A DNA stretch of 64,000 bases, taken from contig NC_134774.1 in assembly GCF_050436995.1 (NCBI RefSeq), positions 5,004,030-5,068,029 on the forward strand, read 5' to 3'. The number at the start of each line of letters is the position of its first letter. Position 1 is the first letter of the stretch. The notes beneath the pieces are model-generated. The model was not told the origin of the DNA and made no database searches. It worked only from the letters and a program-made list of their open reading frames with translations. The translations under genes and the position numbers were made by a program. The DNA is from Anticarsia gemmatalis (taxonomy: Eukaryota > Arthropoda > Insecta > Lepidoptera > Erebidae). Shown in pieces: positions 53,301 through 63,423 of the stretch.

Positions 53301-56300
53301 ACGAAAACGAGAAAGAGATTATGACTAATTTCGTTTTTTTAGTCCATCTAGTAGATTATGAAAAATAATGTGTGTGTGTGAATTACACACGTATTTGTAA
53401 TTTTTGTGCATAATCAAATTATCACCGCGATACATTGAGTTCGAAAGTCGCATGACGTCACTTTAGAGTACAAAATGTGACGTGACGTCATTAGCGCCCA
53501 CTACATAACTATAATGCTTCTTAAGTAAGTCACTATATTGGTTTTTAATGAAAAAAAAAACGTGTCAAATATTTTTAAATTTTCTGACTGGCGGACTAAT
53601 TATAATTTCTGTTTTGTTACATTGGTAACATCCCTATTGTTGAAGATAGCCAATAAAATTTTGTATGTTCCAGGGTCCCTAGTCTTGCTATGGAGGCGAG
53701 GTCCAGCTGTCCTGACTGCCGCCAGCCTCATGGTGACCAGGGACGAGAGGTTCCGACTGGTTGACGGCTACAACCTTCAGATTACTGACGTAGGGCCTCA
53801 GGTATGTGGCCCGGCATTTATACTTCTCTCTCTCTTATTTTATGGTTCACTAACCATACCATATAATACATACTAACATAGGCTTGATCCCTGGTCAACC
53901 TACTTAGTAGTCTTTAAGCCACGTCAAAGGCCTTGGGCGGCTTGAACAACTTTAACACTAGGTTGACATTGACAACTAACCATATATCAGTCGAGTCTTA
54001 CTTCCAATAGTCGACTTCCAGTCTCACCGGATGCAGCTGAATACCAGTATTGTACATGCAGCGACTGTCTATCAGACCTACACAAAACAGTTACCTACCA
54101 CTTGAAAAAAAAAATTTAATCCACTAATGTCCCACTGCTGAGCAAGGGTCTCGTCTCATAATTAGGGAGGGATTAGGCCTTGAGTCCACCACGCTGACCA
54201 AGTGCGGGGACTTTGCATACCTTCAAGAACTGTTCTAAACAACTCTTAGACATACAAGGTTGCATCGCGATGTTTTCCTTCACCGTTGGAACAAGTGATC
54301 ATTATTTCTAATACACACATAACTTGGAAAAGTCATTGGTGTGTTACCTCGGGTTCGAACCAGCGACCACTTGCGGAAGAGCTGTCAACTTAAACCACTC
54401 GGCTATTACTGATATTAAATTCAAAAATAGTAACCAAAAAAACAAACTTAACATTCAAATCCACCATTATATGGCTCTAAATACTCTTTACGAAACCAAA
54501 AATTGCTTAATTTTTTTTTTGCCGTCAAAAATGCTAAATAGTACCTCTAAACGGTAATTGGCCGAGAGAAATATGATAATGGCCGCACAAAAACCTCTGT
54601 GGTACACACCCTCATTATTTTTTATGTGTTGCAACACTGAGGGACGGTTTCCCGCGCTTTTGACGCCATGTTGTTTTTTTATTTTACGTAATTTTGAGGT
54701 TACAAGTTTTGAAATGGAGATTTGAACTGTATTTTGCTCGTTTTGAAGACAGATAATTATTATCATGTGGCTTAAAAACAAATAAAATATGAAGATGCGA
54801 AGTCGCATTCGAATTGAGGCGCCCACAGCCAGTTGCACTCACCGGTCGGTAAACGATCTGTGGGTTAAGCAAACCTTGGCGCGGTCATTCCATAGATGGG
54901 TGACAGCATAGTAGTATTTGAACTGGGCGTCTCCGTGCTTCGGAGGGCACGTAAAAAGTCGGTCCTGGCTGTTGTCAATTAAGGTAACAGTCGTTAAGTC
55001 ACGTCAAAGGCCTTCGGGCTTGAACAACTTTGACACTAGGTTGACCACTAACCATACGACAAGAAGATAAATGCGAAGTTGTAAATAAACACATTTCTTT
55101 GCGCTTTACATTGCAAACGCTGTCTGATCTCTACGAGATAGTTCAAAATCAATAATTCCCTAGCGGGTTAGAATAGATGCTTGAAAGTCAATATTTCGCT
55201 CACTTGCGGCGATAACTTAACTGCACGTTTGGCGCAGTGGTTCAAGCGGTCACCTCGCCGCAACAACCGGAGCGCCGCGTGTGGTGGGTTCGAATCCCAC
55301 CCGGGACAAATCTTTGTGTGATGAGCACGAGTATTTGTTCTGAGCCTGGATGTTAATGTATCTATATAAGTATGTATTTACAAGTATATTAGTATGTTTA
55401 TCAGTTATTTGGTTACCATAGTACAAGCTCTGCTTAGTTTGGAATCAAATGACCGTGTGTGAGTTGTCCAATCATATTTATTTTATTTATAATGTGACAT
55501 TTCGAAAACCTCCATTTTACAGTGCCTCGATTCTCTATTACTATCGACTACCGACAACCGAACTGTCATCGAGAAATTTTGTATGAAAATCTGATCAGCG
55601 CCTCTGACGGGTGTCGTAGGAAACATTTTGGCAGTACATTCTAAATGTCAAAATTTCGATAGCTAGGTGGTTGTCGGTAGACGATAGTAGTAGAGAATCG
55701 AGGCACTGTATACCATTTTTAAACTTTTGATCGACACTGCGATAGTTGCGTCACTTTCTCTCGTTACGCCGCCATTTTTGGAGTAAAAAATATCGCGTTT
55801 TTGTAGAATAAAAAGCGCATTATGGCCGTTTCGAATAACAAAAACAAAAGACAAATTGAATTTTTCGAATTATATTGCCGTCACAAGTAAGCGATTTATT
55901 TTCCAACTATAATCACAAAGAAAAGTACCTAAAATAAGAAAAGACAAGAGAAGTCTTTTTTCATAGATTCTTATCAATCATCATCGACTTAATGAAATTA
56001 GCTCATTATTTTATCTTTAAATTAAATCTTTTCCTTTAATTACAAATGCGATGCTGAATCAGACATTTTGAAGCGTTCTCATTAAAAATGACCCAGAAAA
56101 GGCAGTATTTGACTGCCTCCGTGGCGCAGTGGTTACCACTGCGTCGGGATCGTGGATTCGATTTCCACATGGAACAATTAATTATTTGTGCGGTCCTCAA
56201 ATAGTTATTTCGAGTCTGGTTGTACTTTGTGTCCGTTGTTTGTATGTTTGTAAAAGTCCCCGCGAAACAAGAGCAATTCTTAGTGCGGGAGTTGTCTTTT

Positions 56301-59300
56301 TTACAATAAAAATATATTGACCAACTTTTTATATGCTCACGGAGACGCTCAGTGCAAATACCACAATGCGGTCACCCATCTGTAGAATGACCGCGCCAAC
56401 GGTTGCTTGCCACAGATCGTTTACCGATGAACAGAACTGGCTATGAATGCCCAACAGTGGGACATTAAACTTAAATGCACATTTAACTTGCCGTTTCCCA
56501 GGATGCAGGCGACTACGTCTGTCAAATATCAGACCGTGTGGCTCGAGACCAGGTCCACACGGTGGAAGTCCTAGTGCCGCCGAGCGTGAGAGCGTCCCCC
56601 GAGTCAAGACACGCGGCGGCAAGGAGAGGCGGCGCCGCTGTGCTGGAGTGTAGGGCCGCTGGCAACCCTGTGCCGACCGTCACTTGGCATAAGTTGGTGA
56701 GTTGCCAGAGTAGAAAATATCGTTTTTTTTTTAGGATATTTTGGTTACGTGTTGTTTAATAACACTTGGCATAAGTTGGTGAGTTGCCAGAGTAGAAATT
56801 GTTATTTTTTTTTTGTATTTTTGGGATATTTGGTCATGTACAGTCAACTTGGGTAACTTTGAATCATTTGGGTAACATTGACAGTGGGAATTTGAACTAG
56901 TTTCGATTATTTTTTCATATGAAAGCAACACAATTGATAAAAGTTTGCAAAACTAAAATGAATCTTTATCAATTGTGTTGGTTTCATATGAAAAAATAAT
57001 GGAAACTAGTTCAAATTCCCACGTTCAATGTTACCCAAATGATTCAAAGTTACCCAAGTTGACTGTATATGTAACATGGAGCTACATTGTCTAATTTTGT
57101 AGTTTAGTTATTTGGGTATACTTAAAAGGGACGTAGGAAGTATGTTACATAGTAAATAACATAGTGTAACATTACCTAATTTAGTATTTTTATTACATAA
57201 GTATAATTCAGTGACCTGGAGAGTCTGTTATATACTAAATTACACCATATCACATTAAATAACATGATGTAACATTGACTGATTTAGTAATATTGTTACA
57301 TAAGTATAATTGAGTGACCTGGGAGTCTGTTATATACTAAATAACAGCATATAACATTCAATAACATTGCGTAACATCATCTTATTTTGTAGTTTAGTTA
57401 CATAGGTAGACTTTAGTGGTATAAAAAGTCTATTACATACCTAATAACATAGTCTAAAATTGAATAACATAATGTAACATTGCCTAATTTAGTAATATTG
57501 TTACATAGGTATAATTCAGTGACCTGGAGAGTCTGTTATATACTAAATAACATCAAATAACATTGTTAAACATTGAATAACATCGTCTAATTTTGTAGCT
57601 TAGTTACATAGGTGTAATTAGTGACTGAGAAAGTCAGCAACATATGGAATAACATAGAATAACATTATATAACATCATGTAACATTGTCTAATTTTGTAG
57701 ATTACACAACATGTGAAATTTATACATTAACATGTGAAAATCACTATAAACATTAAATAAATTTAACCCATTAATGTCCCACTGCTGGGCAAGTGTCTCC
57801 TCCCGTAATGAGGGAGGGGTTAGGCCTTGAGTCCACCACGCTGACCAAGTGCGGGTTGGGGACTATTAAACATTGAATTGAATAACATTATATAACACTA
57901 GCTGACCCGCGCAACTTCGCTTGCGTCACATAAGAGAGAATGGGTTAAAATTTTCTCCGTTTTTGTAACACTTTTTACTGTTACTCCGCTCCTATTGGTC
58001 GTAGCGTGATGATATATAGCCTATAACCTTCCTCGATAAATGGACTATCTAACACTGAAAGAATTTTTCAAATCGGACCAGTAGTTCCTGAGATTAGCGC
58101 GTTCAAACAAACAAACAAACTCTTCAGCTTTATAATATTAGTATAGATAGTATAGATAGCAACATTCCTGTCGTCAAAAGTGCCATCTATTCAGAGCTAG
58201 GTGATACCGGTGTTTCAGAATGATACTAACACGCGGCTAGGGGAGGGGCCACAGTTGCAACTGTCGCGGCTAGAGAGGGGACACAGCGGCAGGTACGCGT
58301 GTACCGTAGACAACGGAGTGGGCGCACCTCTAGTCGCTGAGTTTCAGTTGCAAGTGCTATGTAAGTATAATATATTTCAGTTGTTGAAAATAGTGTCCTT
58401 TCTTGGGTTTATGCTCTTAAATTTTATCAAAATTTGTCTAGGAAATTTGAAAATATAAAAAAAAATATTCGTGCATAGATTTCATATCACAGGTTGGACA
58501 ATAAAAATTGATCATGAGTTAATTTGCTAAAACCTCAAGTTGCAGACCTCCTGTTTTTAAGGTCTGGGTGATAGTGTATATCGCTGCTGACCACGAGGTT
58601 CAATTCCCAGTTCGGGCACAGTGCTGTTGATCTTTGCTAATTTATATAACTATTATTCAGTACTCAGTAGTAGTCCAGAGTTTAGTAACATGTCCGGTAT
58701 ATGACATACTCGCCCCCTATTACATGGAACTAACATTGTTAATGGCGAAAAATGGGTATACACCTGTGCCTACACTTTCGAGTCTACCAGACTTTATATT
58801 ATGTACTAGCTGACCCGCGCAACTTCGCTTGCGTCCAATAAGAGAGAATGGGTGAAATTTTCCCCTTTTGGTCGTAGCGTGATGATATATAGCCTATGTC
58901 CTTTCTCGGGTATCAAAATATCTCCATACCAAATTTCATGCAAATTAGTTCAGTAGTTTAGGCGTGATTGAGTAGCAGACAGACAGACAGAGTTACTTTC
59001 GCATTTATAATATTAGTATGGATGTATGTAATTTCAGACCCCCCTGAAATCACCGTGGAACGCTCATGGGTACACACTGGAGAAGGCTTCAGAGCTGAAC
59101 TGCTATGTACTGTCCTCGCAGACCCTCCTGCAGAGGTAAGACCCACACATGTCTCTATGAGAGGTAGAGTACATCACAGTGATCAAGTGACACTTTACAT
59201 TACTACAACAACTGTTTAAACAACTCTCACACATGACATTGCTCGTTCCTTCACCGTTATAACAACGTGATCATAATCCTACTGCTGGGTACATGTCTCT

Positions 59301-62300
59301 ATGAGAGGTAGAGTACATCACAGTGATCAAGTGACACTTTACATTACTGCAACAACTGTTTAAACAACTCTCACACATGACATCGCTCGTTCCTTCACCG
59401 TTATAACAACGTGATCATAATCCTACTGCTGGGTACATGTCTCTATGAGAGGTAGAGTACATCACAGTGATCAAGTGACACTTTACATTACTACAACAAC
59501 TGTTTAAACAACTCTCACACATGACATTGCTCGTTCCTTCACCGTTATAACAACGTGATCATAATCCTACTGCTGGGTACATGTCTCTATGAGAGGTAGA
59601 GTACATCACAGTGATCAAGTGACACTTTACATTACTACAACAACTGTTTAAACAACTCTCACACATGACATCGCTCGTTCCTTCACCGTTATAACAACGT
59701 GATCATAATCCTACTGCTGGGTACATGTCTCTATGAGAGGTAGAGTACATCACAGTGATCAAGTGACACTTTACATTACTACAACAACTGTTTAAACAAC
59801 TCTCACACATGACATTGCTCGTTCCTTCACCGTTATAACAACGTGATTATTTTTACAGAAATCACTTGGAAAAGTCATTCTTCTTATTCTTATCGTATGG
59901 ATAGTGGTCAACCTAGTGTCAAAGTTGTTCAAGCCGTGCCTTTGACGTGGCTTAACGACTGTTATCTTTAACAACAACCGAGACCGACTTTTTACGTGAC
60001 CTCCGAAGCACGGAAACACCCAGCTCAAATACTATGTGGTCACTCATTTATGGAATTTGACTGCCTCCGTGGCGCAGTGGCTCAGGTCACCACGCCGCAA
60101 CCGTTGCGTCGGGAGGTCGTGGGTTCGATTCCCACACGGGACAATTATTTGTGCGATCCACAAATAATTGCTTCGGGTCTGGTTGTGCTTTGTGTCCGTT
60201 GCCTGTATGTTTGTAAAAGTCCCCGCGACACAAGAGCAAAAGCAAAAAAAAAAAAGGAATGATGAAGGTTTGCTTAACCCTTTACCGACCGGTGAGCGCA
60301 ACTGGCTTGAACAACTTTGACACTAGGTTGACCACTAACCATTCGAGAAAAAGATCTAGTTATAATTTGTCTCTATTTCACAGGTCACCTGGTATCAGAA
60401 CTCGTTTCCTCTCAGCGCGTCGGAACGCATCACAATGTCAGCGAGAGGCAACAACCACACATTACTGATAGCCAACGTACAACCTGAAGACTTCGGCAAT
60501 TATAGGTAAGATTATAATAAACTAGCTTTTACTTAGCTGAATTTTCCCATGGGAACGCGTCGTTTTCCCGGGGTAAAAAGTAGCCTATGTCCTTTGTCGG
60601 GTATCAAAATATCTCCATACCAAATTTCATGCAAATTCGTTCAGTAGTTTAGGCGTGATTGAGTAACAGACAGACAGACAGACAGAGTTACTTTCGCATT
60701 TATAATATTAGTATGGATAATAATAAATTTAACCCATTACTGTCCCACTGCTGGGCAAGGGTCTCCTCCCGTAATGAAGGGTTAGGCCTTGAGTCCACCA
60801 CACTGACCAAGTGCGGGGACTTTGCATACCTTCAAGAACTGTTCTAAACAACTCTCAGGCATGCAAGGTTGCATCACGATGTTTTCCTTCACCGTTGGAA
60901 CAAGTGACAATTAATTCTAATACACACATAACTTGGAAAAGTCATTGCTGTTGTCTCGGATTCAAACATGCGACCACTTGCGTGGGACTATTATTATTGA
61001 CACATTATGATGTTACGAAAATGTCCAAGTTGTTTACCCCCACTTTTGTCCAATTCCCCCAGTTTTGTTGCAAGGGTACATACTTACATCTCTCCCCAGT
61101 TGTGTGGCCGACAACAGCCTGGGCCGCGCCCGGCAGCACGTGGAGGTGTCGGGGCGGCCCGGGCCCGCGCGGTTCACCTCCGCGCCGCTGGCTCGCTCCC
61201 ACACGCGCTACACGCTCGCCTTCGCCGTCGACAGCTATCCACCGCTCGATGAGCTGAGACTGCTCTATCGACAGTTAGCGGTAAGATTATTGAAACGTTC
61301 GTTATGATGTATGTATGTGAATGAAGTAAGAGAAGTTTGTAAGGATCCATATCATATATCCATAAAACCGTGATTTTTTTATTTAAATGTCTATTATGAT
61401 CCACATATCCTATGTTTTTACAGTTAAGTATAATATTACCTTTATAACTAATATAAAATAGAAGTAAATTTACTATAAACGCACCCATAGATGCACTTCT
61501 GCGGTCCGGTAAACGGTCAGTGAGTTAAGCAACCATTGGCGCGGTCATTCTATAGATCTATGAGTGATCTATAGAATGACCGTTAATCCAAAGGCTTTTC
61601 GGGCTTAAACAACTTTGACACTAGTAATTTAACAGGTAACAGGTCTTAAACTCGATTCTTACGCGTGTAGGTACAAGTCGCGAGAGTTTAAAATCGTTAA
61701 CTTTGTCACTAAGACCATTAACCATACGATATCTATACACTAAGACCACTAACCATTGAATAAAATGTATCTACAACTTTATCTCCCAGATAAACGAGAC
61801 CTTCCAGCAGCCGGGGCGCTGGCACGACGTGGTGATCCCCGCGCCGGAGCCGGCCGGCTCCCTCACACATCGCGTCACTCACGAGCTGAAGGGACTCGAA
61901 CCTGGCGCCGTGTACGAGGCTATAGTGCAGGCGAAGAACAGATATGGGTGGAATGAGGTGAGTGACTGAGAATGTTGATAGGTATACCCCAGTTTTGATG
62001 AATAAAGAGCCAGTGTTGTGTCTTGTGTAACCCCAGATTTCTTTGGTTAACCCCAATTTGGTTTTGTGTAACCGAAGATTTCTTTGGTTAATCCCAGTTT
62101 AAACTGCGGACACTGTAAATTTCTTTGGTTAACTCCAGTTTAAACTGTGGAAACTCCAGATTGGTATGTTTAACCCCAATTGTGTACGTAGCCCTAGTTT
62201 TGTCTGTTAGGCGCAAATATTGTCTGATTAACTCCAGTTTTGTGTTTAACCCCAGATATGTTGTATAAACCCAGTTGTGTTTAACCCTAGTATTGTTTGA

Positions 62301-62798
62301 TAAAACCAGAAGTTAATTATAAAGCTAAATTTTGACTGGTTAACCCCGTTGTTATCATCAGGTATAGCAAAAAATCTGATTAAATCATTTTTTTTATTCA
62401 AGTCCTGTTATAAACTCAGAATACCCATAGTCTGATAAAGCGAAATTTTGTCTATTAAACCCCAAAACTTATATAACCCAGTTTTGTATGTTACAATTAT
62501 TTTGTATTTTGTTTATAATAAATACCCTAGATTTGTGTGAACACCCTGTCACCCTGTCACCCTGTGTTATAACCACAGATTCTTATTCTTATTCTATATA
62601 CTGAAAACCCCAAAACATATCAAAGTATATAAAACAAAAAATTCATTGCAGGTGAGCGACATCTTCCAGTTCCACACGCTCGGCGGGAGCCACACGGCGC
62701 ACGCGGACGAGCTCACACCAATGTTCTCGTCAGCGCCTCCCCACCTACTAACCACTTACTCTACAGCGCTCGCCTTATATACCTTCCTCCTCGTTTGA
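50301..62798 (+). CDS. GPI-anchored Ig/fibronectin III cell-adhesion protein (klingon/wrapper type)
   Basis: Ten coding exons: 50301-50364, 52781-52870, 53674-53801, 56502-56696, 58201-58360, 59038-59135, 60384-60505, 61100-61280, 61790-61957 and 62652-62798. All introns are GT..AG and the joined frame stays open for 450 residues. Signal peptide MEVAWLVLATVCVTVHG. Ig1: C46, W58, DAGDYVC with C101. Ig2: C144, W156, SGRYAC with C193. Ig3: C236, W248, EDFGNYSC with C287. One fibronectin III domain spans about 305-410 (YEAIVQAKNRYGWNEVSDIF). The end (YSTALALYTFLLV) is hydrophobic with no cytoplasmic part, so a GPI signal is likely, with SSA at 428-430 a possible site. Sequons at N166, N269, N284 and N348. 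Three Ig plus one FN3 plus GPI is the layout of insect klingon and wrapper, neural or glial adhesion proteins; which of these it is orthologous to cannot be settled here. Confidence 0.95.
50425..51055 (+). repeat. GGTGCTGCCATCT minisatellite in intron 1, interrupted by a hAT
   Basis: Units at 50429, 50475 and 51034 share CTGCCATCT followed by GTACTATT or a near form. The hAT-like element at 50509 inserted into the GTACTATT of the second unit. Confidence 0.7.
50509..51017. mobile_element. hAT-like non-autonomous element
   Basis: 509 bp. Exact 8-bp target duplication GTACTATT (50501-50508, 51018-51025). Ends TAGGGAATGCAATC and, inverted, TAGTGAACGCATCTC. Both subterminal regions are full of GATCCCG, CGGGAT and CTCGCGAT palindromes (50535-50605, 50930-51005). 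No transposase frame. Confidence 0.85.
51545..51734 (+). mobile_element. Chimera: 5S-SINE-II head, 5S-SINE-I tail
   Basis: GACCTCGTGGCTATGTCACA and GGTCGATCTCTCAGGATAAG are 5S-SINE-II; GCACGTAAAAAGTCGGTCCC onward is 5S-SINE-I. Confidence 0.65.
51998..52275 (-). mobile_element. SINE-A
   Basis: AGTCCCACTGCTGGGCAAGG to CTTATACCACTGGGC, full length. Confidence 0.8.
52339..52546 (+). mobile_element. Hel-A, 5' truncated
   Basis: Starts at AATCTCAGGAACTACTGGTC and ends AAGTTGCGCGGGTCTGCTAG. Confidence 0.75.
52549..52735 (+). mobile_element. Hel-C with Helitron-like end
   Basis: CTAATGTACATAAAATTCTC, GTGAGCATATTGAGTAGGTC, ATATGGCAAAGCAATGTTTG then GCGCAGGTCAGCTAG. It ends about 50 bp before the exon 2 acceptor of the adhesion gene. 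Confidence 0.68.
53190..53320 (+). pseudogene. Decayed non-LTR retrotransposon reverse-transcriptase end
   Basis: The frame at 53196 reads VKWHWAGHVIRMHPDG and then, after a stop, ARVVTD. W.WAGHV.R is typical of the C-terminal end of RTE-like reverse transcriptases. Several stops; about 40 residues remain. Confidence 0.6.
53897..54095. mobile_element. 5S-SINE-I tail (+) joined to 5S-SINE-II tail (-)
   Basis: 53911-53985: TTAAGCCACGTCAAAGGCCT to TAACCATA. 53988-54095: reverse TCGACTTCCAGTCTCACCGG to CTATCAGACCTACACAAAAC. Confidence 0.68.
54121..54410 (-). mobile_element. SINE-A, full length
   Basis: GTCCCACTGCTGAGCAAGGG to CTTAAACCACTCGGCTATTA. Confidence 0.82.
54817..55060 (+). mobile_element. 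5S-SINE-I, full length (reference copy)
   Basis: GGCGCCCACAGCCAGTTGCA, then GTGGGTTAAGCAAACC and GCGCGGTCATTCC, GATGGGTGAC. The order GTTAAGCAA - GCGCGGTCA - GATGGGTGACCGC is that of the internal promoter of 5S rRNA. Ends CCACTAACCATACGAC. Confidence 0.83.
55222..55488 (+). mobile_element. SINE-C, full length (reference copy)
   Basis: Head CACGTTTGGCGCAGTGGTTC, B box GGTTCGAATCCC, GAGCACGAGTATTTGTTCTG, GACCGTGTGTGAGTTGTCCA, then an ATTTATTT tail. Confidence 0.85.
55520..55708. mobile_element. TA-flanked MITE with long inverted ends
   Basis: TA|CAGTGCCTCGATTCTCTA ... AGAGAATCGAGGCACTG|TA, with arms continuing through CTATCGACTACCGACAACC. 189 bp. TA targets and CAGT ends suit Tc1/mariner. Confidence 0.85.
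56111..56305 (+). mobile_element. SINE-B
   Basis: GACTGCCTCCGTGGCGCAGT to GGAGTTGTCTTTTTTAC, with a 20-bp deletion between A and B boxes. Confidence 0.78.
56338..56446 (-). mobile_element. 5S-SINE-I head
   Basis: CACGGAGACGCTCAGTGCAA, GCGGTCACCCATCTGTAGAA and GATCGTTTACCG. It ends 56 bp before the exon 4 acceptor of the adhesion gene. Confidence 0.72.
56841..57065. mobile_element. Foldback MITE, Tc1-like ends
   Basis: TA|CAGTCAACTTGGGTAACTTT ... AAAGTTACCCAAGTTGACTG|TA. Arms of about 105 bp pair almost fully, around AAGTTTGCAAAACTAAAATG. Confidence 0.9.
57120..57720 (+). repeat. About six degenerate 100-bp units in intron 4
   Basis: GTAACATT-CTAATTTAGTA-type lines recur near 57167, 57270, 57369, 57473, 57575 and 57676, each with TTACATA-GGTATAATT and AGTCTGTTATATACT. 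Confidence 0.8.
57772..57866 (-). mobile_element. SINE-A 3' part
   Basis: ATGTCCCACTGCTGGGCAAG to AAGTGCGGGTTGGGGAC. It lies in the tandem-repeat block. Confidence 0.75.
57898..58147 (-). mobile_element. Hel-A, complete, 53 bp before exon 5
   Basis: A|CTAGCTGACCCGCGCAACTT to ATATTAGTATAGA|T; 250 bp. Confidence 0.85.
58806..59022 (-). mobile_element. Hel-A/Hel-B hybrid, 15 bp before exon 6
   Basis: CTAGCTGACCCGCGCAACTT to ATAATATTAGTATGGA|T. Only TGTATGTAATTTCAG separates it from exon 6, so the branch site probably lies in Helitron DNA. Confidence 0.83.
59147..59860 (-). repeat. 144-bp satellite array, about 4.8 units, intron 6
   Basis: GTCTCTATGAGAGGTAGAGT starts at 59151, 59295, 59439, 59583 and 59727, exact 144-bp steps. 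Same unit as 1-590 on the opposite strand. Units alternate GACATTGCTCG (1, 3, 5) and GACATCGCTCG (2, 4). The array begins 11 bp after the exon 6 donor. It exits at 59848 into CACTTGGAAAAGTCATT, the next part of SINE-A, so it grew inside a SINE-A copy. Confidence 0.95.
59893..60053 (-). mobile_element. 5S-SINE-I
   Basis: ATCGTATGGATAGTGGTCAA to TATGTGGTCACTCATTTATG, then cut by SINE-B. The SINE head resumes at 60270-60345 as CTTTACCGACCGGTGAGCGC. Confidence 0.75.
60059..60258 (+). mobile_element. SINE-B inside 5S-SINE-I
   Basis: GACTGCCTCCGTGGCGCAGT to CAAGAGCAAAAGC and poly-A. The reverse 5S-SINE-I continues on both sides (GGAATTT before, GGAATGATGAAGGTTTGCTT after). Confidence 0.8.
60522..60716 (-). 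mobile_element. Hel-B, 16 bp after exon 7
   Basis: A|CTAGCTTTTACTTAGCTGAA to ATAATATTAGTATGGA|T. Confidence 0.7.
60730..60990 (-). mobile_element. SINE-A
   Basis: CATTACTGTCCCACTGCTGG to ACCACTTGCGTGGGA; B-box region GGATTCAAACATG diverged. Confidence 0.78.
61485..61630 (+). mobile_element. 5S-SINE-I with rearranged centre
   Basis: GGTCCGGTAAACGGTCAGTG, GCGCGGTCATTCTATAGATC, then ATCTATAGAATGACCG in reverse, making a short palindrome, and the tail end TTTGACACTAG. Confidence 0.65.
61985..62350 (+). repeat. GGTTAACCCCAGTTT-type minisatellite in intron 9
   Basis: More than ten degenerate copies of TTAACCCCAGATTT or TTTGGTTAACCCCAATT, roughly every 25-35 bp. Sparser copies reach 62490. Confidence 0.75.
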
Positions 62799-63423
62799 AT
62801 TCCGAAGACCAAATTCTTTTCGACCAGTTTATTTTTAATCGTTAAACGATGAACACCATAGAGTAAGCTTTTTTAAGAGTTGTGAGCTGTAATATGAGGC
62901 TTTTGGGTTTGGTATTTTATTGGTAAATGCTTGAGATTTCGCGCGCTATTTTGATGAAGAAAATTTTTCAGTATAAAACAGCATCACGATTCTGAGTTGA
63001 CCGTGTATGAGTTGTCCAATGATATTTATTTATTTAAAGTAAACATTGTCATCTTTACTTTAAATAAATAATATATAAGTTGAATGTACTTTAATAATTT
63101 CTCCGCAATAACGTAATATTTTTCATGTAATTTTTCAAGTCACTTGCAATAACTAAACGTTTTGACAGCTGTCATTAAAATTGCGCGCGAAATTTGTGAC
63201 TTTTTTTTTTACAATGGCGTTCGGAGGGCTTAAACCTAGTGTTATCTTGTTAGTACCTAATATTTTGTAAAAAGCGTAAAATATGAGATTCCTTGAACGA
63301 TAATATTTTTAACTTACTGTAAGAGGTTTTTAAAACAATATTATGAAAGATTGTTAACCTGAAATCTTTATTTTATTAGGCAATGCTATTTTTTCGAACT
63401 ATTTCAAACCCAACTATTTCAAC
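62799..63423. other. 3' UTR of the adhesion gene and spacer
   Basis: A SINE-C tail fragment (62995-63035) lies in the probable UTR. No further gene seen. Confidence 0.55.
63063..63068 (+). promoter_or_regulatory. Polyadenylation signal AATAAA
   Basis: 265 bp after the stop of the adhesion gene; the first clear AATAAA. Confidence 0.5.

Noticed and set aside
54817..54960. 5S rRNA gene
   Set aside because: Only the internal promoter-like blocks resemble 5S; the flanks are SINE body and many diverged copies exist.
55222..55310. tRNA gene
   Set aside because: A and B boxes are present, but the sequence does not fold as a tRNA with a 3' acceptor and continues into the SINE-C body. The same applies to the SINE-A and SINE-B heads.
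61985..62350. True interstitial telomere
   Set aside because: The unit is irregular and contains TTAACCCC rather than the insect TTAGG repeat.
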